Made by a program: the position numbers and the translations under genes. The notes below the pieces were generated by a model. That model ran no database searches, had not been told where the DNA came from, and worked only from the letters and a program-made list of their open reading frames with translations. A stretch of 7,113 nucleotides of DNA from an uncultured Saprospiraceae bacterium (GTDB taxonomy: Bacteria > Bacteroidota > Bacteroidia > Chitinophagales > Saprospiraceae): contig CALMIT010000108.1 of the NCBI GenBank assembly GCA_937864255.1, forward strand, positions 1 through 7,113, given 5' to 3'. Each line of letters opens with the position of its first letter. Within the stretch, counting starts at the first letter, position 1. Positions 1-5,635 of this stretch are shown one piece after another.

Positions 1-1
1 C

Positions 2-703
2 GATACACACGGCGAAACGCACCGGCTTTACGATTACCTCGAAGCCGGCAAAGTGGTGGTTTTGGATTTTTTCTACACTACCTGCGGTCCTTGTCAGTAT
101 TATAGTCCACAGGTCAACTTGGCTTATGAAAAATACGGCTGCAATACTGGCGATGTCATTTTTATTGCCATTGATTATAATGACAGCGATGCGGAGGTGC
201 AGGCTTACGACGCTCAGTACCAGATTCAATACCCGTCAGTCAGCGGTCTGAACGGCGGCGGCAACAGCGTGGTGAATTTGTACCAGATTCTCGCTTTTCC
301 TACTTTTTACGTGATTGATTCGACCAAAAGCATCATAGAGCAGATCTCGCCGCCGACTTTGCAGGATTTCGATTACCGTTTTCAACAACACGGCATTCAG
401 CCGGCAGACTGCAATTTGAGCAGTTCAAACGATTTGAAAAATTTTGAAAAACCTGCTTTTTTCCCCAATCCGCTCGTGAGCGGCATAAATTTGAATGTGC
501 GTTTGGTCAATCCTTCGCAGCATTTTGAACGGTATGATGTGTTTGATTTTTCGGGCAGGAAAGTTTTGAGCAAAAAAATCAATTTGGATAAATCACAAAA
601 TTTGGAAGTGCGGACGGCTCATTTGCCCGCTGGCATTTATTCCTTGATGTTTTTGTCGAAAGAAAATGTTCCGGTTTTTTCCGAACTGTTTGTGATTGAA
701 TAA
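2..703 (+). CDS. Secreted thioredoxin-fold protein with T9SS C-terminal sorting domain (5' partial)
   Basis: The frame is open to the left edge, so the start codon and any signal peptide lie outside the window; about 233 residues are visible. Visible residues about 18-31 form the thioredoxin strand and active site (VVVLDFFYTTCGPC, redox pair Cys28/Cys31). The motif FPT near residue 100 fits the cis-proline loop that faces the CxxC. The last 80 or so residues (about 150-233) match the type IX (Por) sorting domain: a PNP turn after FF, a DFSGRKVLSK strand and an LPAGIY turn near the end. By family knowledge, such proteins are exported by Sec, cross the outer membrane through T9SS and are cell-surface attached or released; the redoxin domain would act as a disulfide reductase or oxidoreductase. 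Two further cysteines (visible residues 47 and 137) could form a structural disulfide. The physiological partner is unknown. The UDG gene follows after 18 bp and may be cotranscribed. Confidence 0.88.
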   Translation, partial: DTHGETHRLYDYLEAGKVVVLDFFYTTCGPCQYYSPQVNLAYEKYGCNTGDVIFIAIDYNDSDAEVQAYDAQYQIQYPSVSGLNGGGNSVVNLYQILAFPTFYVIDSTKSIIEQISPPTLQDFDYRFQQHGIQPADCNLSSSNDLKNFEKPAFFPNPLVSGINLNVRLVNPSQHFERYDVFDFSGRKVLSKKINLDKSQNLEVRTAHLPAGIYSLMFLSKENVPVFSELFVIE

Positions 704-721
704 GCGGGCTGTCGAGGTTTT

Positions 722-1297
722 ATGAATGATCTTTTACAACAAATTCGCGGATGTACTATTTGTCGGGCGCATCTTCCGCACGGTTGCCGGCCGGTGATGG
801 CGGCGGGCGAAAAAAGTAAAATTTTAATAATCGGTCAGGCGCCGGGCAGGCGCGTACACGAGAGCGGCATTCCCTGGGCTGATGCAAGCGGCGATAATTT
901 GCGGCGCTGGCTCGACGTGGACAAAGCCACTTTTTACAATCCTGCAAAAATCGCACTGATGCCGATGGGTTTTTGTTACCCGGGAACCGGCAAATCAGGC
1001 GACCTTCCGCCGCGCCCCGAATGCGCCCCACAGTGGCACGGGCAGCTTCTGGAAAAAATGCCGGATGTAAAACTGACCCTGCTCATCGTGCAATATGCGC
1101 AGCAATATTACCTCGGCGATGCAGTCAAAGGAAACCTGACCGCTACGGTCGCTGCTTTTTGGGACTATCTCCCCAGGTATTTTCCCTTGCCACATCCTTC
1201 GCCGCGCAACAATATCTGGATGAAAAAGAATAGCTGGTTTGAAGCAGATGTTTTGCCGGCTTTGAAAAAACGGATAAATGAAGCACTGAACGATTAA
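722..1297 (+). CDS. Uracil-DNA glycosylase superfamily protein (Fe-S type, COG1573-like)
   Basis: This 191-residue protein belongs to the uracil-DNA glycosylase superfamily, whose members excise uracil or other deaminated bases in base-excision repair. Motif A is GQAPG at residues 38-42, followed by a conserved stretch through GIPWADASGDNLRRWL; classical family 4 enzymes usually have Glu where Gln39 stands. Motif B is HPSPRNN at 158-164, which supplies the leucine-loop/His side of the pocket. Cys11, Cys14, Cys85 and Cys101 have the CX2C...CX15C spacing of the 4Fe-4S cluster ligands in family 4/5 enzymes, so the cluster is probably kept. The length (about 190) fits the small Fe-S UDGs. The ATG has a weak GAGG (714-717) just upstream, and the conserved N-terminal CxxC lies close behind it, which supports this start. 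Substrate specificity cannot be told from sequence; the Gln in motif A suggests a subfamily distinct from canonical family 4. Confidence 0.85.
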   Translation: MNDLLQQIRGCTICRAHLPHGCRPVMAAGEKSKILIIGQAPGRRVHESGIPWADASGDNLRRWLDVDKATFYNPAKIALMPMGFCYPGTGKSGDLPPRPECAPQWHGQLLEKMPDVKLTLLIVQYAQQYYLGDAVKGNLTATVAAFWDYLPRYFPLPHPSPRNNIWMKKNSWFEADVLPALKKRINEALND

Positions 1298-1326
1298 AGT
1301 AAACATAGCGTTTTTGAGTACTTTAA
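1294..1326. promoter_or_regulatory. Perfect 8-bp inverted repeat upstream of vapBC
   Basis: TTAAAGTA (1294-1301) and TACTTTAA (1319-1326) are exact reverse complements separated by 17 bp. The left arm overlaps the UDG stop codon and the right arm ends 4 bp before the -7 element of the vapBC promoter; the putative -33 TTTTTG lies inside the loop. VapB-type antitoxins commonly repress their own promoters by binding such repeats, so an operator is a reasonable reading. It could instead be a weak AT-rich hairpin terminator for the UDG gene, although no T-tract follows. Confidence 0.4.
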
Positions 1327-1338
1327 ACCGTATATTTG
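1311..1338 (+). promoter_or_regulatory. Bacteroidota-type promoter of the vapBC operon
   Basis: TATATTTG (1331-1338) is an exact match to the Bacteroidota -7 consensus TAnnTTTG, and TTTTTG (1311-1316) can serve as the -33 TTTG element. The 14-bp spacer is shorter than the usual 17 or more, which weakens the -33 assignment. The predicted transcript would begin about 10-15 bases before the antitoxin ATG. A second small symmetry, ATTTG (1334-1338) and CAAAT (1345-1349), overlaps the -7 element and the likely transcription start. Confidence 0.5.
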
Positions 1339-1357
1339 TTTTGTCAAATTCAAAAAA

Positions 1358-1576
1358 ATGAAGCGTATAGTTTTAAAAATAGAAGAAAGTCGTTTTGGCG
1401 CATTATTGCAATTTCTCCGTACGCTTGATTATGTGATAATAGAACAGCCTCTGCTTTCACAGGTAAACGATGATTTGAAAACTATCAAAGAATATGACTT
1501 CTCCGACCTTTCGGGAAAACTGAAATGGAAAGGTGATGCCGTTTCTCAACAGCGCACTTTACGAAATGAATGGTAG
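1358..1576 (+). CDS. VapB-type antitoxin of a type II toxin-antitoxin pair
   Basis: This 72-residue protein precedes and overlaps a PIN-domain toxin. The N-terminal part (MKRIVLKIEESRFGALLQFLRTL) looks like a beta strand followed by a helix, as expected for dimerisation or DNA binding. The C-terminal part (DFSDLSGKLKWKGDAVSQQR, then LRNEW at the end) resembles the toxin-wrapping tail common in small antitoxins found next to PIN toxins in Bacteroidota and cyanobacteria. The role expected from the family is neutralisation of VapC by occupying its active site, plus autorepression of the operon together with the toxin. The stop lies 11 bp inside the toxin gene, which implies translational coupling. 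The gene is clearly more AT-rich than the UDG and GGT-like genes around it, which suggests an acquired module. I do not recognise a specific named antitoxin family, so the assignment rests on context and general shape. Confidence 0.75.
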   Translation: MKRIVLKIEESRFGALLQFLRTLDYVIIEQPLLSQVNDDLKTIKEYDFSDLSGKLKWKGDAVSQQRTLRNEW

Positions 1577-1940
1577 ATTTTTGCTCGATACAAATGCTGT
1601 AATTGCACTTCTTCAGGGTCATCCGAATTTGCTCTTGCTTTTAAAAAATGCTACCTGGGTTGGAATACCCATAATAGTTGAAATTGAATTTCTTTCATTT
1701 CCTGATCTCTCAAAGGCTGATATTGAATTATTTAAAAAATTTAAAAACAGAATAGAAGTTGTGAGTTTGGAATCTTCAAATTCGGTTTATTTGGAACAAA
1801 TAATTCAAGTGCGAAAAAATTTCAAACTAAAATTACCCGATGCAATTATAGCCGCAACAGCGACTTTATACGATGCCACATTATTTAGCAACGATTCAAT
1901 TTTTCAGAAACTTCCAAACTTTGATTTGGAGCAATTTTGA
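1566..1940 (+). CDS. vapC: PIN-domain ribonuclease toxin (VapC family)
   Basis: This 124-residue PIN-domain protein has the usual VapC length. The N-terminal strand FLLDTNAVIALL carries the first catalytic Asp (Asp8) and Asn10. Acidic residues follow at Glu39/Glu41 (VEIEF), Asp92 (KLPDAIIAATA) and Asp110 (LFSND), in the order of the PIN Mg2+ site. Family members cleave tRNA or other RNA and arrest growth when free of antitoxin. I chose the ATG at 1566 because the PIN fold starts there. The GTG at 1533 or ATG at 1536 would add about ten residues of no PIN character from inside the antitoxin coding sequence. The gene overlaps the antitoxin by 11 bp and ends 20 bp from the convergent GGT-like gene. 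All catalytic acids are present, so the toxin appears intact. The RNA target cannot be inferred. Confidence 0.9.
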   Translation: MNGRFLLDTNAVIALLQGHPNLLLLLKNATWVGIPIIVEIEFLSFPDLSKADIELFKKFKNRIEVVSLESSNSVYLEQIIQVRKNFKLKLPDAIIAATATLYDATLFSNDSIFQKLPNFDLEQF

Positions 1941-1960
1941 TTTTACTTTTTAAAAAAAGC
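1941..1960. terminator. Short AT-rich convergent spacer, possible bidirectional terminator
   Basis: Only 20 bp separate the stop codons of vapC and the convergent GGT-like gene. The spacer contains CTTTTT (1946-1951), which can pair with AAAAAG (1954-1959). This gives a weak A/T stem with U-runs on either transcript. The stem is too weak and its loop too short for a confident intrinsic terminator, but no other candidate exists between these genes. Confidence 0.25.
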
Positions 1961-3814
1961 TCACCACCCAATCCCGTAATCCTCGCCGTGATTGCTGGAG
2001 CCGCCCCACATTGTCCCGTTTTCCCAGTCGAAATAGATGGCATTAATTGGTCCCGAAGTCCGGTCGTCTGTTTCGAGGGTGTAGCCCATTTTGCGCAATT
2101 GCTGCCGCGTCCACGGAGGCGTGGCATTTTGAATCAGCATGACGCCGGGGCGCGTTTCGTGATTGCCGAATGAACCGCGCATCTGGAAGGAATTCATATT
2201 GGGCGCTTCCGCCGCTTCCTGCACATTCATACCAAATTCGACCACGTTGAGAAAAAATTGCAGCAGATTTTGATCCTGACTGTCGCCGCCCTGCACCGCA
2301 AAAGAGAGATAAGGTTTGCCGTTTTTGAGGGCCAGGGTTGGCGTGAGGGTGGCGCGGGGGCGCTTGCCCGGCTCCACGACATTGAAAGGATTTTCTTCTT
2401 TTTTCAAAACAAAACTTTGCATGCGCTGACTCAGTCCTATGCCCGTTTTGCCGGCGATGACGGCAGGAATCCAGCCGCCGCTCGGCGTCACTGACACTAC
2501 CCAGCCTTCTTTATCCGCCGCCTGTATGGAAGTAGTGCCCGCGTAAAAAGATGCATCTTCCGGAAACCCGGAATTTTCGTCAAAACGCAAAGGCTCGGCT
2601 TGCGACATACCGCCGTTCCATTTCTCCAGCAAGTCCAAAAAAGGATTCACTTTGCCTTCAAAAGGGTAGGGGTCGCCGGGTTTGATTTTCGGATCGTTTT
2701 TGTCGGGGTTGATTTGCTTCATGCGCTCTTTGGCGTAATCTTTTGAAAGCAAACCTTTTATCGGTTCTTCCGGCAAAAAATACGGATCGCCGTAATAAAA
2801 ATCGCGGTCGGCAAAACACAAATTCATCACTTGATAAAGCGTGTGCAGGTATTTGGCAGTGTTGTATTGCATGCAGCCGAAATCCAGTTGTTCCATCATA
2901 TTGAGCGCCTGAAGCATGACCGGGCTTTGCACCCAATGCGTCAGTTTGTACACTTCGATGCCTTTGTAATTGACAAAAATCGGCTCCTCGATCATCACTT
3001 TCCAATTCGCCAGGTCTTGTTTGGTAATCAAACCACCTTCTTCCTGCACGCCGCGCACAAACTCATCGGCGATGTCGCCTTTGTAAAATCGCTCGTAAGC
3101 CGCGTAAATCGCTTCTTTTCTCGATTTTCCTTTTTTGAGTGCCGCCTGTTCTGCATCCACCATTTTTTGCAGGGTATTTAAAAGGTCGGTTTGTTTGAAA
3201 ATTTCGCCGGCGTGGGGCGCTTCCCGCTCTGCCTTCGCGTGGGTCAGAAAAACAGCTTTTGAATATTTCCAGGATTTGATTTTTTCTTTGTTTCGCTCGA
3301 TGGCGTTGGCGGTTTGCGCTTCTATCGGATAGCCGGCTGCCAGTTGCATCGCAGGTTGCAGCACTTCTTTCAAACTCATCGTGCCGTATTCTGCCAACAT
3401 GGTGAGCAAGCCGCCGGGCGTGCCGGGCGTTACCGCCGCCAACGGTCCGAATTCGGGCGGATATTGCATGCCTTTTTCAAGAAAAAAATCTGCCGTCGCT
3501 CCCGTCGGCGCTACGCCAAGCGCATTGATGCCGATGACTTTTCCGGTGTGCGGATTGTAAATCAGCGCCTGGGTTTCGCCGCCCCAACTCAGCACATCCC
3601 ACATGGTGCTTGTCGCAGCCAACATAGAGCAGGCAGCGTCCACGGCATTTCCACCGCGCTCAAATATCTGCGCGCCGGCCGTTGCCGCCAGCGGTTTGCC
3701 CGTGATAGCCAGCCAGTTTTTGGCGTGCAACACAGGTTTTTGGGTGCTTTGCGCATTTATATAAAAAGGTAAAACCAGCAGGAATGTGATTTTGAAAAAA
3801 GGGAGATTTTTCAT
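1961..3814 (-). CDS. Exported gamma-glutamyltransferase-superfamily Ntn-hydrolase, non-canonical substrate pocket
   Basis: This 617-residue protein has a Sec signal peptide: Lys3, a hydrophobic stretch at about 5-20, and probable cleavage after INA at 21. It therefore acts in the periplasm or outside. The GGT fold is clear: GGNAVDAA (54-61), GVAPTGAT (100-107), TPGTPGG (129-135), then AGTTSIQAAD (425-434), where Thr427 aligns with the autoprocessing nucleophile Thr391 of E. coli GGT. Processing before Thr427 would give a large subunit and a small subunit of about 190 residues. By my manual alignment, residues that hold the gamma-glutamyl group in E. coli GGT are replaced: Arg114 by Leu99, Asn411 by Gly447, Gln430 by Arg464, Asp433 by Ser467, Ser462/Ser463 by Ala488/Thr489. 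The oxyanion Gly pair is kept (Gly509-Gly510). It is therefore more like the YwrD/acylase-like branch, probably an amidohydrolase or acylase of unknown substrate. Genome pipelines would likely label it ggt; I leave the symbol blank because glutathione activity is doubtful. Confidence 0.88.
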   Translation of the reverse strand: MKNLPFFKITFLLVLPFYINAQSTQKPVLHAKNWLAITGKPLAATAGAQIFERGGNAVDAACSMLAATSTMWDVLSWGGETQALIYNPHTGKVIGINALGVAPTGATADFFLEKGMQYPPEFGPLAAVTPGTPGGLLTMLAEYGTMSLKEVLQPAMQLAAGYPIEAQTANAIERNKEKIKSWKYSKAVFLTHAKAEREAPHAGEIFKQTDLLNTLQKMVDAEQAALKKGKSRKEAIYAAYERFYKGDIADEFVRGVQEEGGLITKQDLANWKVMIEEPIFVNYKGIEVYKLTHWVQSPVMLQALNMMEQLDFGCMQYNTAKYLHTLYQVMNLCFADRDFYYGDPYFLPEEPIKGLLSKDYAKERMKQINPDKNDPKIKPGDPYPFEGKVNPFLDLLEKWNGGMSQAEPLRFDENSGFPEDASFYAGTTSIQAADKEGWVVSVTPSGGWIPAVIAGKTGIGLSQRMQSFVLKKEENPFNVVEPGKRPRATLTPTLALKNGKPYLSFAVQGGDSQDQNLLQFFLNVVEFGMNVQEAAEAPNMNSFQMRGSFGNHETRPGVMLIQNATPPWTRQQLRKMGYTLETDDRTSGPINAIYFDWENGTMWGGSSNHGEDYGIGW

Positions 3815-3866
3815 GGCGATGTTATTAAAATTTTGGAAATCGTTTTTGGAATCGCAGGCTTGAAAC

Positions 3867-3894
3867 CAAAATTATAATGGATAACCGGGTCAAA
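3867..3894 (-). promoter_or_regulatory. Bacteroidota-type promoter of the GGT-like gene
   Basis: Read on the minus strand, TTTG (3894-3891), a 16-bp spacer and TAATTTTG (3874-3867) match the Bacteroidota -33/-7 pattern TTTG...TAnnTTTG, with a spacer one base or so below the usual range. The leader would be about 45-50 bases. It lies in the roughly 200-bp AT-rich divergent region (3815-4015) shared with the dinD-like gene. On the plus side of that region I see only a near match (TAAAATTG, 3936-3943) and an 8-bp palindrome ACCCGGGT (3960-3967). No recognisable LexA box is present. Confidence 0.5.
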
Positions 3895-4015
3895 TTTTTT
3901 CAAGGACGTTAAATCGGTTTTTTAGAAATAATTATTAAAATTGAATCGAAAACGGAAACACCCGGGTAAAAACTTCAAATTTCATTTTACAAATAATAAA
4001 CTAAAATCTAAAAAT

Positions 4016-4858
4016 ATGAAAAGAGAACTAATTGCCGAATTATTCAAAAAATTTGAAAATGCTTGTCATAACTTGGAAGGCCTTGAATGTTGGAGTGGTC
4101 GGGAACTGCAAGAAATTTTGGGTTACCGGGATTGGCGCAATTTTTTAAACATCGTTCAAAAGGCTGTAAAATCATGCGAAAACTCTGGTGAAGAAGTTTC
4201 CAATCATTTCGTTGGCGTCACCAAAATGATAGAAATAGGCAAAGGCGGACAAAGAGAAGTACAGGATATTCTATTGACGAGGTATGCTTGCTTTCTTATC
4301 GGTCAAAATGGTGATTCTTCAAAACCCGAAATAGCATTTGCACAAACTTATTTTGCTGTTCAAACCAGAAAGCAGGAATTAATTGAACGGAGATTACTCG
4401 ACATAGATAGGGTGAATGCAAGGGAAAAGCTTTCAAAATCAGAAAAGAAACTTTCCGGGATAATATATGAGCGCGGAGTAGACAACCAGAGTTTTGCTTT
4501 GATTCGATCGGAAGGGGACAAGGCGTTGTTTGGCGGAAAGACAACTCAGGCTATGAAAATCAAATTGGGAGTACCTACAGGAAGGGCGCTTGCGGATTTT
4601 TTGCCTACTTTATTAATAAAAGCGAAAGATTTCGCAACAGAACTAACCAGCCATAATGTAGTTGAAAAGGATTTGACCGGTGATTCGGCTATCACCAAAG
4701 AGCACGTTGACAATAATGAAGAAGTGCGAAAAATGCTTTTAAAAAGAGGTGTGAGACCCGAAACGCTGCCTGCTGAAGAGGATGTGAAAAAAGTGCAAAG
4801 AAAAATCGAGACCTCTGAAAAGAAAATATTAAAAGAACTGAAAAAAGGTAAGAAGTAA
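4016..4858 (+). CDS. dinD: DNA damage-inducible protein D homologue (DinD-like)
   Basis: This 280-residue protein is close to the 274 residues of E. coli DinD. The N-terminal two-fifths carry the family pattern: GLECWSGRELQEILGYRDWR (22-41), a central stretch with NHFVGVTKMIEIGKGGQREV (63-82), and ILLTRYACFLIGQNGD (85-100), followed by KPEIAFAQTYFAVQTRKQEL. The C-terminal half has FALIRSEGDKALFGGKTT (160-177) and GVPTGRALADFLP (185-197), ending in a Lys-rich helical tail (about 255-280). E. coli DinD is SOS-induced and inhibits RecA-driven strand exchange; homologues are often scattered on accessory DNA. The ATG at 4016 is preferred. The frame extends to a TTG at 3941, but those 25 residues are Lys/Asn-rich, come from AT-rich leader and precede the conserved MKRELI start. 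The gene is AT-rich relative to its neighbours, and no integrase is visible. SOS control is not supported here because I found no LexA-type operator upstream. Confidence 0.88.
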   Translation: MKRELIAELFKKFENACHNLEGLECWSGRELQEILGYRDWRNFLNIVQKAVKSCENSGEEVSNHFVGVTKMIEIGKGGQREVQDILLTRYACFLIGQNGDSSKPEIAFAQTYFAVQTRKQELIERRLLDIDRVNAREKLSKSEKKLSGIIYERGVDNQSFALIRSEGDKALFGGKTTQAMKIKLGVPTGRALADFLPTLLIKAKDFATELTSHNVVEKDLTGDSAITKEHVDNNEEVRKMLLKRGVRPETLPAEEDVKKVQRKIETSEKKILKELKKGKK

Positions 4859-4898
4859 GCCGTTTTCAAAATATAACCTCATTTTTAAGAAAGGCTTA
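4856..4898 (+). terminator. Imperfect hairpin downstream of dinD
   Basis: TAAGCC (4856-4861, including the dinD stop codon) pairs with GGCTTA (4893-4898). Further in, TTTC (4864-4867) pairs with GAAA (4889-4892), and AAAAT (4868-4872) with ATTTT (4881-4885), leaving an 8-base loop and small bulges. About 15 pairs in total make this the best terminator candidate for dinD. No T-tract follows the stem, so intrinsic termination is uncertain and it could be an mRNA-stabilising 3' hairpin. Confidence 0.4.
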
Positions 4899-4932
4899 AC
4901 CGCGACGGTGGTGTACGGGCAATCACCTTTTT

Positions 4933-4940
4933 TATCTTTG
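4933..4940 (+). promoter_or_regulatory. -7 element of a Bacteroidota-type promoter
   Basis: TATCTTTG is an exact match to TAnnTTTG, placed 15 bp before the ATG at 4956. No TTTG is visible at the -33 distance. The predicted leader is only about 10 bases. Because the element lies inside the open frame that begins at 4908, it supports the downstream ATG pair (4956/4959) as the real start of the exported DinB-fold gene. Confidence 0.5.
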
Positions 4941-4955
4941 TCAAAAAACCTGCAC

Positions 4956-5576
4956 ATGATGAAGTTTTACTTTTCTATTCTTGCCCTTTTATTTTTCAAC
5001 CCGCTTTTTTCACAAGTCCAAATCAGTATGGCAATGGCAGAAGCAAGTAAGGAACTCCCATATCGCGAAATACCCGCTTACCCCGAAAATTTCACTGCCG
5101 AAAATGTGGCCGCGCGCATGATAGACGGGTTGGGCTTTCGATTTTATTGGGCTACCGAGGGATTGCGCCCCGTTGACCTCGCCTATCGCCCCACGGACGC
5201 CGCACGGAGCAGCGAGGAGACGATTGACCATATTCTCGGACTTTCCACCATTATTTTGAATGCCACTCAAAACCAGGTCAATATGAGCAGCGGGGAAGAA
5301 AAATCGTCCCTCACTTTTGAAGAAAAAAGAAAAATGATTCTGGACAACCTGCAAACAGCCAGCGAAAAGCTCAAACAATCGGGTGCGAATTTGGAGAACC
5401 TGAAAGTAGTGTTTCAAAACGGAGAAGATAAAAGAGAAGCGCCTTTTTGGAACCTGATCAATGGGCCGATTGCCGATGCTTTGTGGCACACCGGACAGGT
5501 CGTTACCTTCCGCCGTTCCTCCGACAATCCGTTTAATTCAAAAGTCAGCCTTTTTTACGGAAAACTGCGGGAGTGA
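4956..5576 (+). CDS. Exported DinB/YfiT-fold four-helix-bundle protein
   Basis: This 206-residue protein starts MMKF; the ATG at 4959 is equally possible. It opens with a signal peptide (hydrophobic about 5-18, then FSQ, cleavage near 20), so the start at 4956/4959 is preferred over 4908, which would put 16 residues ahead of the signal. The mature part follows the DinB-fold family of Bacteroidota: ARMIDGLGFRFYWATEGLRP (53-72), YRPTDAARSSEETIDHILGLS (77-97), PFWNLINGPIADALWHTGQV (163-182) and a final FRRSSDNPFNSKVSLFYGK. DinB-fold proteins are named after B. subtilis DinB, are unrelated to DNA polymerase IV, and often bind a metal through three His for thiol-dependent transferase or hydrolase reactions. 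Here His92 and His178 are present, while the position four before His178, usually His, is Asp174. The site may be His2Asp or non-metal. Function unknown. A -7 element sits just upstream. Confidence 0.8.
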   Translation: MMKFYFSILALLFFNPLFSQVQISMAMAEASKELPYREIPAYPENFTAENVAARMIDGLGFRFYWATEGLRPVDLAYRPTDAARSSEETIDHILGLSTIILNATQNQVNMSSGEEKSSLTFEEKRKMILDNLQTASEKLKQSGANLENLKVVFQNGEDKREAPFWNLINGPIADALWHTGQVVTFRRSSDNPFNSKVSLFYGKLRE

Positions 5577-5635
5577 TTTTTGGAATTTAAATTACTATAA
5601 AGCGAACCAGCGGCTCAAAAATTTCAAAAACATAA

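Noticed and set aside
3314..3772. Plus-strand frames inside the GGT-like gene (also 2831-3181 and 2258-2494)
   Set aside because: They are antisense shadows rich in Arg and His with no recognisable motif; the minus-strand frame carries continuous family motifs across the whole region.
3936..3943. TAAAATTG as a promoter -7 element for dinD
   Set aside because: One mismatch to TAnnTTTG in very AT-rich sequence, with no good -33 partner; too weak to list as a feature.
3941..4015. N-terminal extension of the DinD-like protein from a TTG
   Set aside because: The 25 added residues are Lys/Asn-rich low-complexity translation of AT-rich leader, and the conserved DinD start (MKREL) is at the ATG at 4016.
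5010..5489. Minus-strand frame of 159 residues opposite the DinB-fold gene
   Set aside because: No start context or motif, and the plus strand carries a signal peptide plus conserved family segments over the same bases.
4956..5576. DinB-fold gene read as DNA polymerase IV, forming an SOS cluster with dinD
   Set aside because: The name is a coincidence. The protein has a signal peptide and a YfiT-type bundle pattern, not Y-family polymerase motifs, so no damage-response cluster is supported.
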